64,000 nucleotides of DNA, from assembly GCF_002105555.1 (NCBI RefSeq), contig NZ_CP020612.1, positions 1,294,001 through 1,358,000 on the forward strand. Reading direction: 5' to 3'. Made by a program: the position numbers and the translations under genes. Source of the stretch: Paracoccus contaminans (GTDB lineage: Bacteria > Pseudomonadota > Alphaproteobacteria > Rhodobacterales > Rhodobacteraceae). The notes beneath the pieces were generated by a model that saw nothing but the letters and a program-made list of their open reading frames with translations, made no database searches and was not told the DNA's origin. This document shows positions 18,802-26,962 of this stretch, piece after piece (position 1 is the first letter of the stretch; every line of letters starts with the position of its first letter).

Positions 18802-19595
18802 CCCCCCTTTCGGCGAATCCCCAGGCCGCGCGCGGGGTCATACATCAGCACCGCCGCGGCAAAGAACAGCGCAAGGCAGGCCCCCACCACCCCCAGCGAC
18901 AGCCAGTTCACCTGCAGGTAAAGCGCAAAGCGGATCAGTTCCACCGCATGGGTGAAGGGGTTGGCCGCGCACAGATCATGCAGCAGGGCCGAGGATTCCC
19001 GCATCCGCCACAGCGGGTAAAGCGCCGACGAGGCAAAGAACATCGGAAAGATCACGAAGTTCATCACCCCGGCAAAGTTTTCCAGTTGCCGGACCGTCGA
19101 GGACAGCGCCAGCCCCAGCGCCCCCAGCATCAGCCCCGACAGGACCAGCGCCGGCAGGACGGCCAGATAGCCCGGCAGCGGCGGGCGCACATCCCAGAAC
19201 CAGGCCACGGCCAGAAAGGCATAGACCTGCAGGATCGACACGATCACGGCCGCGACCAGCCTGGAGGCCAGCAGGAACCAGCGCGGCCAGGGGCTGACCA
19301 GCAGCGTCCGCATCGAGCCGTTTTCCCGGTCATGGACCATCGACAGCGACGACTGCATCCCGTTGAACAGCTGGATCATCGCGCACAGGCCCGGCGTGAC
19401 ATAGACCTCGTACAGCACATAGGTCTTGTAGGGGGGCGTGATCGAGAGGCCCAGCACGGCGCGGAACCCGGCGGCAAAGATGAACAGCCAGACCAGCGGG
19501 CGCACCAGCGCGGACAGAAACCGCCCCCGCTGGTTCACGAAGCGCAGCCATTCGCGCCGGGCGATGCCGGCAAAGACGATGGCGCCCGCCCTCAT
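18798..19595 (-). CDS. ABC-2 type permease, PQQ-dependent alcohol dehydrogenase-associated
   Basis: The 265-residue inner-membrane protein has about six hydrophobic segments and the ABC-2 exporter features MVHDRENGSMRTLLVSPWPR and FFASSALYPLWRM. Such permeases pair with a single ATPase to export a substrate. It overlaps the ATPase gene by 4 bases on one side and the small secreted gene by 4 bases on the other. Gene order (binding protein, beta-propeller, ATPase, permease) matches the cluster that accompanies PQQ-dependent alcohol dehydrogenases in proteobacteria. The transported compound is not known. Confidence 0.85.
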   Translation of the reverse strand: MRAGAIVFAGIARREWLRFVNQRGRFLSALVRPLVWLFIFAAGFRAVLGLSITPPYKTYVLYEVYVTPGLCAMIQLFNGMQSSLSMVHDRENGSMRTLLVSPWPRWFLLASRLVAAVIVSILQVYAFLAVAWFWDVRPPLPGYLAVLPALVLSGLMLGALGLALSSTVRQLENFAGVMNFVIFPMFFASSALYPLWRMRESSALLHDLCAANPFTHAVELIRFALYLQVNWLSLGVVGACLALFFAAAVLMYDPARGLGIRRKGG

Positions 19596-20320
19596 GCCGC
19601 CGCGCCCGTCAAGGCCAGGAAGGCGGCGGTCAGATCGCCCCCCGGCGCGGCAGCCCCGGCAGGGCCGTCGAACAGGACGCGGCCGCGATGCAGCACCACC
19701 AGCCCGTCCGCGGGGTCGATCTCGTCAAGGATATGGGTCGCCCACAAGGCCGACACCCCGCGCGCGGCGATCAGCCGGCGCGTCAGCGCCACGACCTCGG
19801 CGCGCGAGCGGACATCCAGCCCGGCGGTCGGTTCGTCCAGCAGCAGCAGGGCGGGATCATGGATCAGGGCGCGCGCGATTTCGGCGCGGCGCACCTGCCC
19901 GCCCGACAGGGCCGAGACGCGCGCCCCGGCCCGGTCGGCCAGATCCACCTGCGCCAGCACCGCGTCAAGCCGCGCGCGGGCATCGCGCCGCCCGATCCCG
20001 TGCAGCGCCGCGTGATACATCAGGTTCTGGCGCACCGTCAGATCGCCGTCCAGCGCCCGGCTCTGGAAGACGACGCCCAGCCGCGCCAGCGCCGCCCCCG
20101 GCGCCCGGCGCATGTCATGGCCGCCGACGCGGATCGTGCCGCGGCGATTGGCGTAAAGCCGCGTCACCAGGTTGAACAGCGTGGTCTTGCCCGCGCCATT
20201 CACGCCCAGCAGCGCCGTAAGGCGGCCCTCGGGGACGGCAAGGGACACATCGTCCAGCGCCCGCAGCGAACCGAAATCATGGCTGACGCCGCAGATTTCC
20301 AGGGCGGGCGGGGCGCTCAT
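19592..20320 (-). CDS. ABC transporter ATP-binding protein, PQQ-dependent alcohol dehydrogenase-associated
   Basis: The 242-residue ATPase has Walker A GVNGAGKTTLFN (about residue 39), signature LSGGQVRRAEIARAL, Walker B LLLLDEPTAGLD and H-loop ATHILDEI. The sequence ARLGVVFQSRALDGDLTVRQ marks the export-type (drug/nodulation factor-like) subfamily. With the overlapping permease it forms an exporter. Assignment to the PQQ-associated subfamily rests on the neighbouring beta-propeller and binding protein, and on pqqABCDE in the same window. Confidence 0.88.
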   Translation of the reverse strand: MSAPPALEICGVSHDFGSLRALDDVSLAVPEGRLTALLGVNGAGKTTLFNLVTRLYANRRGTIRVGGHDMRRAPGAALARLGVVFQSRALDGDLTVRQNLMYHAALHGIGRRDARARLDAVLAQVDLADRAGARVSALSGGQVRRAEIARALIHDPALLLLDEPTAGLDVRSRAEVVALTRRLIAARGVSALWATHILDEIDPADGLVVLHRGRVLFDGPAGAAAPGGDLTAAFLALTGAAA

Positions 20321-20393
20321 CGCCGCCGCTCCGGACGGGGCCCGCGCAGCCGGCCGGCGCGCCGCACGGGGCAGGCCCTTCCGGCCCGCGCCA

Positions 20394-21353
20394 TCAGTCC
20401 GGTCCCGCCACCACCCCCCAGGGCTGCTGCCCGGCGGGGATGGACTGGACCGCCCGGTTCGACGCCACGTCGATCACCGTCACATCGTTCGAATTGCCGT
20501 TGGTCGTGAACAGCTGCGACTGATCGCGCGAGAACGCCATCTGCCAGACCCGCTGCCCCACGAGGATGTAATCCGTCACCTCGAGGCTGTCGCCGTCGAT
20601 CACCGCCACCCGGTTCGCGGGGCCGAGCGCGACAAAGATCTTGCGCCCGTCACGACTGATGCGGATGCCGACGGGCTGGATCGCCTCGGGCAGCACGCCC
20701 GGCACCTGAAAGCCGATGGTCTTGACGATCTGGTGCGTGGCCGGGTCGATCACGCTGACCGTGCCGCCGATCTCGGCGCTGACGAACAGCCGTTTGCCAT
20801 CATCCGAGAACTGGGCGAAACGCGGCCGCTGGTCCACCAGAACGTTGCCGGTGATCTGGTAGCCGGCCGCGTCGATGAAATGGGCCATGTTGGTGGTTTC
20901 CGAGGTGTTGACGATCGTCGCGCCATCGGGGCTGACGGCCATTCCCTCGGGTTCCACGCCGACCGGGATCTCGGCCACCATCTGGCGCGTGCGGGTGTCC
21001 ACCACGGTGACAAGGTTGTCGTCCTCGTTGGCGATGTAGAGGCGCGATCCGTCGAGGCTGAGCACGAACAGCTCGGGATCGGCGCCCGAGGGCAGGGTAT
21101 GGGTTTCCTGCATGCTGCGCGGATCGAACACCCGCACCAGATCGTCGTCCGAGGCGCAGACATACAGCTCCGTCCCGTCCGGCGACAGGGTGATGCCGCG
21201 CGGGCGGGCGCCGACGGGATAGCGGCCGATCACCGCCATGGTCCTGCTGTCGATCACGGTCACGTCGTTGCCGCGTTCGTTGGTCACATAGACCCGGTCG
21301 GCCCGGGCCGGCGTGGCGGCGGTCAGCAGCATCAGCATCAGGCCAGCTTTCAT
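20394..21353 (-). CDS. YVTN-type beta-propeller protein, PQQ-dependent catabolism-associated
   Basis: The 319-residue secreted protein has a signal peptide (MKAGLMLMLLTAATPARA) followed by about seven repeats of the YVTN type. Examples are RVYVTNERGNDVTVIDSRT, PRGITLSPDGTELYV and GNSNDVTVIDVA. The fold is a seven-bladed propeller in the periplasm. Family members sit beside the ABC genes of PQQ alcohol-oxidation clusters; their biochemical role is unproven. It lies 6 bases downstream of the binding-protein gene and 73 bases before the ATPase. Confidence 0.9.
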   Translation of the reverse strand: MKAGLMLMLLTAATPARADRVYVTNERGNDVTVIDSRTMAVIGRYPVGARPRGITLSPDGTELYVCASDDDLVRVFDPRSMQETHTLPSGADPELFVLSLDGSRLYIANEDDNLVTVVDTRTRQMVAEIPVGVEPEGMAVSPDGATIVNTSETTNMAHFIDAAGYQITGNVLVDQRPRFAQFSDDGKRLFVSAEIGGTVSVIDPATHQIVKTIGFQVPGVLPEAIQPVGIRISRDGRKIFVALGPANRVAVIDGDSLEVTDYILVGQRVWQMAFSRDQSQLFTTNGNSNDVTVIDVASNRAVQSIPAGQQPWGVVAGPD

Positions 21354-21359
21354 GATCCC

Positions 21360-22592
21360 TCAGAACGCACAGGTGGTTTCGGGGCGATCGACGCCCAGGG
21401 TATCCAGCGCCGTCACCTGATGCAGGAACCCGTCCTGCGGGCTGACGCTGGTCATCAGGGCCCCGGTGGTCAACAGGATGGGCTGGCGCAGCTGATGGTC
21501 CCAGTCGCGGATCGTCAGCTTCTGCCCCTTGAAGCCGGCCACCTCGAAACCGGGCGACAGCATCAGCGCGCGCAGGCGGGCGGGATCGGCGTCACGGGTG
21601 CGCGTTGCCGCCTCGCCCACCATCCGCACGGCCAGCCAGGCCTGGTAATCCTCCTCGCGCATGGGGCGATGGGCCAGGCGCTCGAACCGGTCCTGGAACT
21701 GGGACGCGCCCCATGCCTCCATCGCGGGGTGCCAGCTGCGCGGCACCAGCCCCGCCGATCCGGCGACCGGCCGCGCATCCCATGTCTGATAGGGCAGATA
21801 GTCGGCAAAGATCCCCGCCTCATCCGCGGCGATCATCATGTCATGATCGGGGGCGCGCTGGGTAAAGACCGGCAGCTGCGCCTGCACCTGCACATGGCCG
21901 GTGTCGGTGCGCCGGGCGCCGCCGGTATCCTCGAACAGGCGCTGTTCGACGATCGTCGCGCCGAACTTGGCCGCGGCGTGCAGATAGGCGTCGGCAAGGG
22001 CGCCGTCCTCGCGGTGGCTGCCCCTGACGAGGAACCAGCGCGTCCACCGCTTGAGGACGAGGAACTGCGCCAGCGCATCGGCCAGCATGGCATGGCTGGG
22101 CGCGACATGGATCACGTTGGCGCGGCAGTCGGCCCCGCGCAGCGCATCGCCCCGCGCGCGGGCATTCAGGATCAGCGCCCGGTCCCCGGCATGATCGGCC
22201 AGCGCCAGCGTCGTCGCGTCGTCCGCCAGCAGGATGACCAGCCCCGCCCCCGCGGCGATGGCCCCGTCAAGATCGGCCGCGGCGCTCTCGGGTGTCGCGG
22301 TGATCTCGGCGGCCTCGAAATCCTGCCCCAGAAAGCGCCCGGTGGTGTCGTCATCCGCGACCCCAAGCCGGGCCCCGGCAAAGCCCAGATCCGCCGGCGG
22401 CAGATCCAGCCGCGAGATCGGGGGCAGGCCCGGCCGATCAACCCGCAGCACGGCCATGCGGATCACCTGCGCCGGCGCGGCGGGGGGCGCAGCGGGGGGC
22501 GCAGGCGCCGGGGTCGGCGCCGGGGCAGCCGACGCCATGCCCAGCGTCATGGCTGCGGCCGCGATGATGGCAAGGCTGGCGGGCAAGGTCAT
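21360..22592 (-). CDS. ABC-type substrate-binding protein, PQQ-dependent alcohol dehydrogenase system
   Basis: The product has 410 residues: signal peptide, then an Ala/Pro-rich linker (about residues 22-42), then a type-I periplasmic binding fold. Recognisable family sequences are ADDDTTGRFLGQDFEA near the N-terminus, VRGSHREDGALADAYLHAAA in the middle and SVSPQDGFLHQVTALDTLGV at the end. The ATG at 22592 is chosen because it gives a clean signal sequence; the frame is open 19 codons further. It is the first gene of the PQQ-associated minus-strand operon. It pairs oddly with an exporter-type permease, a known feature of these clusters. Confidence 0.85.
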   Translation of the reverse strand: MTLPASLAIIAAAAMTLGMASAAPAPTPAPAPPAAPPAAPAQVIRMAVLRVDRPGLPPISRLDLPPADLGFAGARLGVADDDTTGRFLGQDFEAAEITATPESAAADLDGAIAAGAGLVILLADDATTLALADHAGDRALILNARARGDALRGADCRANVIHVAPSHAMLADALAQFLVLKRWTRWFLVRGSHREDGALADAYLHAAAKFGATIVEQRLFEDTGGARRTDTGHVQVQAQLPVFTQRAPDHDMMIAADEAGIFADYLPYQTWDARPVAGSAGLVPRSWHPAMEAWGASQFQDRFERLAHRPMREEDYQAWLAVRMVGEAATRTRDADPARLRALMLSPGFEVAGFKGQKLTIRDWDHQLRQPILLTTGALMTSVSPQDGFLHQVTALDTLGVDRPETTCAF

Positions 22593-23289
22593 GGCGCGGC
22601 TCGTCTTTCCCTTGGGGTCCAGTGTTGGACCCGCGCCCCTGCGGCGCAAGGGCTATCATCGCGCCGGTGCGGGTTCTGCGACCTTTGGGGGAAGGCCGCC
22701 CTGCCTGCCGGCAAGGCCCGGCCGTCATCCCGCAGGCTGATGCCGGGATACGAGGGCCGCGATGGGCGCCGCGAGGATCGGGCCGTGCCCCCTTCCGGCC
22801 GAGCGGATGGCTGCAAGCCGTCCATCTGCGTGATCGCCGCAGGCCGCAGGCTGCGGGCAAGGGCAGGGCGGCGCCGAGCCCGCATCTGTCCTGCCGCCCA
22901 AGGCGCATGGCGCGCTGCGCCAGTGCGGCCTTGCAGGCCCTGGCGTCACCTTTCCCTTGAACGCGTTGCGGCGGCCCGCCGCTGCCCGCAGGGGCGGCGC
23001 GCTGGGCGGAACAGCCCGGCCGGATGCGCAGGCCCTGTTCCGCGCGCCGGCTTCTTGTCCGGCCCTGCCCGAAAGGGCCGGATACATGCCCTGCAGGTGT
23101 CGGCCTGCAGGGGAAAAAATCCCCTTGGGCCAGCGCCGGGCGGGGCTTCTTCCTTATCGGTTTGCGCAGGCCGGGGGTGCCTTACACCGCGCCGGCCAAG
23201 GGATTACCTTGGCCGCAATCATTCAGCCGGCGGAATTGCGCCCGCCGGCGCGCGGCGCCCCGCCCGCTTGTTGCAAAGGAGATGCCTTC
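22593..23289. other. 697-base intergenic region between divergent operons
   Basis: No convincing gene was found; open frames crossing it have Arg/Pro/Ala-only composition. It must carry promoters for the minus-strand PQQ-associated operon and the plus-strand AhpD-like operon. It is rich in short inverted repeats, including GGGGAAAAAATCCCC near 23112 and the 8-bp repeat at 23194-23214. A small RNA is possible but unsupported. Confidence 0.6.
23194..23214. promoter_or_regulatory. Perfect 8-bp inverted repeat, candidate operator
   Basis: GGCCAAGG (23194-23201), spacer GATTA, CCTTGGCC (23207-23214). It lies 75 bases upstream of the AhpD-like gene, where a dimeric regulator could bind. It is AT-poor and has no T-run after it, so a terminator is less likely. 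Confidence 0.4.
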
Positions 23290-23865
23290 ATGTCCCGCCT
23301 TCCGCTTCGCACCATCGAGGACGCGCCGGCCGAGGCGCAGCCGCGCCTTGAGGCCGCGCAGAAGAACAACGGCTTCTTGCCGAACCTCGTCCGGCTGCTG
23401 GCCAATGCGCCGGTTGCGCTGGAAACCTATCAGACGGTGGGTGAAATCAACGGCCGCGCCTCGCTGACCCTGGCGGAACGCGAGGCGGTGCAGATCACCG
23501 CGGCCGCCACCCATGGCTGCGGCTTCTGCGTGGCCGGCCATACCGCCGTCGCCACCAAGAAGGCGCGCATGGACGACGGCGTGATTGCCGCGCTGCGGGA
23601 CGGCACGCAGGTGCCGGACGCGCGGCTGGATGCGGTGGCGCGCTTTACCCGGGCGGTGATCGCGGCGCGCGGGGCGGTCAGCGAGGCGGAACTGGCGGCC
23701 TTCCGGCAGGGCGGCTTTGACGATCAGGCGGCGCTCGAGGTGGTGCTGGGCGTCAGCCTGGCGACGCTGTGCAACTTTGCCAACAATCTGGGCCAGCCGG
23801 AACTGAACCCCCAGCTTGCGGCCTATGAATGGAAAGGCGCGGCCCCGGCAGCCGCGGCGCAATGA
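23290..23865 (+). CDS. Carboxymuconolactone decarboxylase/AhpD-like protein
   Basis: The protein has 191 residues. The AhpD-type motif HGCGFCVAGH supplies Cys77, Cys80 and His84, preceded by LAEREAVQITAAAT. Such proteins are thiol peroxidase or peroxidase-reductase partners, or of unknown function. The ATG at 23290 follows AAAGGAG; longer upstream frames are Arg/Ala-rich and not credible. The stop overlaps the following acyl-CoA dehydrogenase-like gene (ATGA). It leads a five-gene operon with an ABC importer, so it may protect or reduce a product of the imported compound. Confidence 0.9.
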   Translation: MSRLPLRTIEDAPAEAQPRLEAAQKNNGFLPNLVRLLANAPVALETYQTVGEINGRASLTLAEREAVQITAAATHGCGFCVAGHTAVATKKARMDDGVIAALRDGTQVPDARLDAVARFTRAVIAARGAVSEAELAAFRQGGFDDQAALEVVLGVSLATLCNFANNLGQPELNPQLAAYEWKGAAPAAAAQ

Positions 23866-24995
23866 CGGGCGGGGGGCCTGCAGGCGGGCCGGCGCCCGCC
23901 GCGCATTCCGGGCCGCAGGCCGCTGGCACGGCGCTGCCGGCCGATCTGGCGGCTTGGCTGGCGGCATCGGCCGAGGGGATCGACCGCGGCGACATCCCCG
24001 CCGCCGCCGTCCTGCCCCGCCTTGCCGCGGCGGGGCTGACGCGGCTTGCCGTTCCGTCGGACATGGGGGGCGACGGGGCCGGCCCGGCCGAGGCCGTGCA
24101 GGCCGTGGCCGCCGTCGCGCATCATTCGCTGGCCGCGGCCTTCATGCTGTGGGGGCACCGCTGCTATACCGAGTTCCTGATCCGCACCCCGAACGAGGGC
24201 CTGCGCGCCGCCCAGCTGCCGGCCATCCTGGCGGGCGAACGCGCCGGTGCCTCGGCCCTGTCGAACGTGATGAAGCATCTTGCCGGGCTTGAGCCGTTGC
24301 AGGTCACCGCCCGGACCGAAGGGGACGACATTGTCATCAACGGCAAGCTGCCCTGGGTCACCAACTTGCGCAAGGACGGCTTCTGGGTGGCCGCCGCGGC
24401 GGATCCCGTCGGGGGCGGCCCGGCGATCATCGTCTCGCTGGCCCATGACGATCCGGGGCTGGTCCGGTCCGATGATCTGGCGCTGATGGGCATGCGGTCA
24501 TCCGACACCGCCGCCGTGACGCTGACCGAGGTGCGCATCCCCGCGCATCGCATCATCGCGCAGAATGCCCAGGGCTGGCTGCCGGGCGTCCGCCCGTTGT
24601 TCATCGCCCTGCAATGCGGCATGACCATCGGCCTGTCCCGCCGGGCCCTGGCCGAGGCCCGCACATGCGGCGGCGCGGGCCGCGCCGTGCTGGGCCCGCC
24701 GATCGAGGAAACCGCCCGGCGGATCGACCGGGCCGAGGCGCAGATGCTGGCCGGTATCGGCAGCGGCAGCTTTGCCGCCGATACCGCGCCGCTGTTCCGG
24801 CTGCGGATCGAACTGGCCGAGCTTGCCCAGCAGGCCGTCTCGCTTGAACTGCAGGCGGGCGGGGGGCGCAACTTCCTTGAAGGATCAGGGCGCGACTTTG
24901 CCCGCCGCTGGCGCGAGGCGGCCTTCGTGCCGCTGATCACCCCCAGCCTGGTGCAGCTGCGCAGCGTGTTGGCCGCGGCCGGCAGGGCCGCATGA
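23862..24995 (+). CDS. Acyl-CoA dehydrogenase-fold flavoprotein (possibly DszC/SfnB-like monooxygenase)
   Basis: The protein has 377 residues. The N-terminal half has AVPSDMGGDGAGPAEAV and AHHSLAAAFMLWGH; the middle has GDDIVINGKLPWVTNL and DLALMGMRSSDTAAVTL; the C-terminus has LQAGGGRNFLEGSGRDFARR followed by WREAAF. These match the acyl-CoA dehydrogenase superfamily. The C-terminal RxWREA pattern recalls the flavin-dependent DszC/SfnB branch rather than true beta-oxidation enzymes. Overlap by 4 bases on both sides places it with an AhpD-like protein and a taurine/sulfonate-type importer. An organosulfur or related oxidation is a reasonable but unproven guess. Confidence 0.8.
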   Translation: MTGGGPAGGPAPAAHSGPQAAGTALPADLAAWLAASAEGIDRGDIPAAAVLPRLAAAGLTRLAVPSDMGGDGAGPAEAVQAVAAVAHHSLAAAFMLWGHRCYTEFLIRTPNEGLRAAQLPAILAGERAGASALSNVMKHLAGLEPLQVTARTEGDDIVINGKLPWVTNLRKDGFWVAAAADPVGGGPAIIVSLAHDDPGLVRSDDLALMGMRSSDTAAVTLTEVRIPAHRIIAQNAQGWLPGVRPLFIALQCGMTIGLSRRALAEARTCGGAGRAVLGPPIEETARRIDRAEAQMLAGIGSGSFAADTAPLFRLRIELAELAQQAVSLELQAGGGRNFLEGSGRDFARRWREAAFVPLITPSLVQLRSVLAAAGRAA

Positions 24996-25762
24996 ACGCG
25001 CCGCCCACCCTGCGCGCGGACGCCGTCGCGCTGCGCTATCCCGGCGCGGCGCAGCCGGTGCTGGCCGGCTTCAGCCTTGATCTTGCCGCCGGAGAGATCC
25101 TGTCCGTTCTGGGGCCCAGCGGCGTGGGCAAGTCCAGCCTGCTGCGGGTGCTGGCGGGGCTGCAGGCGCCCGACGCCGGCACCGTTGCCGTCGAGGGGGC
25201 GCCGCTGGACGGCGTGCATCCGGGGCTGGCGATCGCCTTTCAGAATCCCGCGCTGCTGCCCTGGCTTGACCTGCAGGGCAACGTGGCCTTCGGCCTGGAT
25301 TTCCGCCGCCAGCCGCGCCTGCCCCGCGCCCAGCGGCAGGCCCGCATCGACCGCGCCATCGCCGAGGTCGGGCTTGACCATGCCCGCCACATGCGGCCTG
25401 CGGCCCTGTCGGGCGGGATGGCGCAGCGGGCGGCGCTGGCGCGCTGCCTGGCTCGCCAGCCCCGTGTGCTGCTGCTGGACGAACCCTTCGGCGCGCTGGA
25501 CGAGGTCACGCGCGCGGACATGCAGGCCCTGCTGGTCCGCATCGTCGCCGATTACCGCACCGCCGCCCTTCTCGTGACCCATGACATCGACGAGGCGCTG
25601 CTGGTATCGGACCGCATCGTGCTGCTGGGCGGATCGCCCGCCGGCACCATCGGCGAATGGCGCATCGACCTGCCGCGCCCGCGCGAGGATCTGGTGGCCG
25701 AACTCGGCCGCATCCGCATAGACATCGTCGGCACCCTGCGCGGGGCCGCCCGACCCATCTGA
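24992..25762 (+). CDS. Nitrate/taurine-type ABC transporter ATP-binding protein
   Basis: The 256-residue ATPase has Walker A GPSGVGKSSLLR (about residue 39), Q-loop AFQNPALLPWLD, signature LSGGMAQRAALARCL, Walker B LLLDEPFGALDEVTR and H-loop LVTHDIDEAL. This set is typical of the SsuB/TauB/NrtD group. Its start overlaps the flavoprotein stop by 4 bases. With the following binding protein and permease it forms an importer whose substrate should be the one handled by the two enzymes upstream. Confidence 0.92.
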   Translation: MNAPPTLRADAVALRYPGAAQPVLAGFSLDLAAGEILSVLGPSGVGKSSLLRVLAGLQAPDAGTVAVEGAPLDGVHPGLAIAFQNPALLPWLDLQGNVAFGLDFRRQPRLPRAQRQARIDRAIAEVGLDHARHMRPAALSGGMAQRAALARCLARQPRVLLLDEPFGALDEVTRADMQALLVRIVADYRTAALLVTHDIDEALLVSDRIVLLGGSPAGTIGEWRIDLPRPREDLVAELGRIRIDIVGTLRGAARPI

Positions 25763-25771
25763 GGAACACCC

Positions 25772-26962
25772 ATGCCGACCGAGGATTCGCTTTTCTCGCG
25801 CCGTGATGTCATCCGCCTGTCGGCCCTGCTGACGGCGGCGGGCGCCATGCCGCTGCTGAACACCCGCGCCGCCCGTGCCCAGGAGCCTGACGAGCCGGTC
25901 AGGATCGGCTATCTGCCGATCACCGACGCCACCCCGCTGCTGGTCGCCCATGGCAAGGGGCTGTTCGAGGCCGAGGGGCTGCGCGCCGAAAAGCCCGTCC
26001 TGTTCCGCGGCTGGTCGCAGCTTGTCGAGGCGTTCCTGGCAGGCCGGGTCAATGTCGTCCACCTGCTGTCCCCGATCACGGTCTGGGCGCGCTACAACAG
26101 CAGGACGCCGGCCAGGGTCGTGGCCTGGAACCACACCAGCGGATCGGCCCTGACGGTCGCCAACGACATCGCCAGCGTCGCCGATCTGGGCGGCAGGACG
26201 GTCGCGATCCCCTATTGGTATTCGATCCACAATGTCGTGCTGCAAAAGCTGCTGCGCGAAAGCGGGCTGAAGATCGCGGCGGCAGGCTCTGCACCGGCGG
26301 CAGGCGAGGTCGCCCTGGTGCTGATGGCGCCCGCCGACATGGTGCCCGCGCTCGCCAGCGGGCAGATCGCGGGCTATATCGTGGCCGAACCCTTCAATGC
26401 CGCGGCCGAGGTCAACAAGGTCGGCAAGGTTCTGCGCTTTACCGGCGACGTGTGGAAGGATCATGCCTGCTGCGTGGTGTTCATGCATGAACAGGATCTG
26501 ACCGGGCGGCCCGAATGGTCGCAGAAGGTCGTGAACGCCATGGTCAAAGCGCAGCTGTGGACGCGGGACAACCGGGCCGAGACGGCGCAGCTGCTGTCCT
26601 CGGCCAATCCGCAGAGATATACCCCCCACAGCCCCGAGATCCTGTCGCGCGTGCTGGCCCCGGCCGAGGCCGATCACGCGCAGTATGTGGCCTCGGGCGC
26701 CATCCGCCACCCCGACTGGCTGAGCCGGCGCATCGATTTTCAGCCCTATCCCTTCGCCAGCTACACCGAGGAGCTGATCGCCCAGCTCAAGCAGACCCGC
26801 GTCGAGGGCGAGCGCGGCTTTCTCGACACGCTCGATCCGGCCTTTGCGGCAGGCGATCTCGTGGATGACAGCTTCGTGCGGCGGGCGCTCGAACAGGTGG
26901 GCGGCCTTGCCGCCTTCGGCCTGCCCGAAGGCTGGACCCGGCAAGAGGTCATCGAGGCTTGA
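25772..26962 (+). CDS. Nitrate/taurine-type ABC substrate-binding protein with Tat signal
   Basis: The product has 396 residues. The N-terminus has a twin-arginine motif SRRDVIRLSALL and a cleavage site near ARAQE, so export by Tat is likely. The mature part begins PVRIGYLPITDATPLLVAHG, as in NrtA/CmpA/TauA-type proteins, with DLGGRTVAIPYWYSIHNVVL in the middle. Two adjacent Cys (HACCVVFMHE) resemble those in NrtA/CmpA-like members. It lies 9 bases after the ATPase gene. The ligand is unknown; Tat export suggests folding or cofactor binding in the cytoplasm. Confidence 0.88.
   Translation: MPTEDSLFSRRDVIRLSALLTAAGAMPLLNTRAARAQEPDEPVRIGYLPITDATPLLVAHGKGLFEAEGLRAEKPVLFRGWSQLVEAFLAGRVNVVHLLSPITVWARYNSRTPARVVAWNHTSGSALTVANDIASVADLGGRTVAIPYWYSIHNVVLQKLLRESGLKIAAAGSAPAAGEVALVLMAPADMVPALASGQIAGYIVAEPFNAAAEVNKVGKVLRFTGDVWKDHACCVVFMHEQDLTGRPEWSQKVVNAMVKAQLWTRDNRAETAQLLSSANPQRYTPHSPEILSRVLAPAEADHAQYVASGAIRHPDWLSRRIDFQPYPFASYTEELIAQLKQTRVEGERGFLDTLDPAFAAGDLVDDSFVRRALEQVGGLAAFGLPEGWTRQEVIEA

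Noticed and set aside
20172..23351. 1059-codon plus-strand frame opposite the PQQ-associated genes
   Set aside because: Gly/Arg/His-rich shadow of the beta-propeller and binding-protein genes, without any domain.
24164..26944. 926-codon minus-strand frame across the ABC importer operon
   Set aside because: Low-complexity antisense shadow; plus-strand genes have complete motifs and coupled starts.
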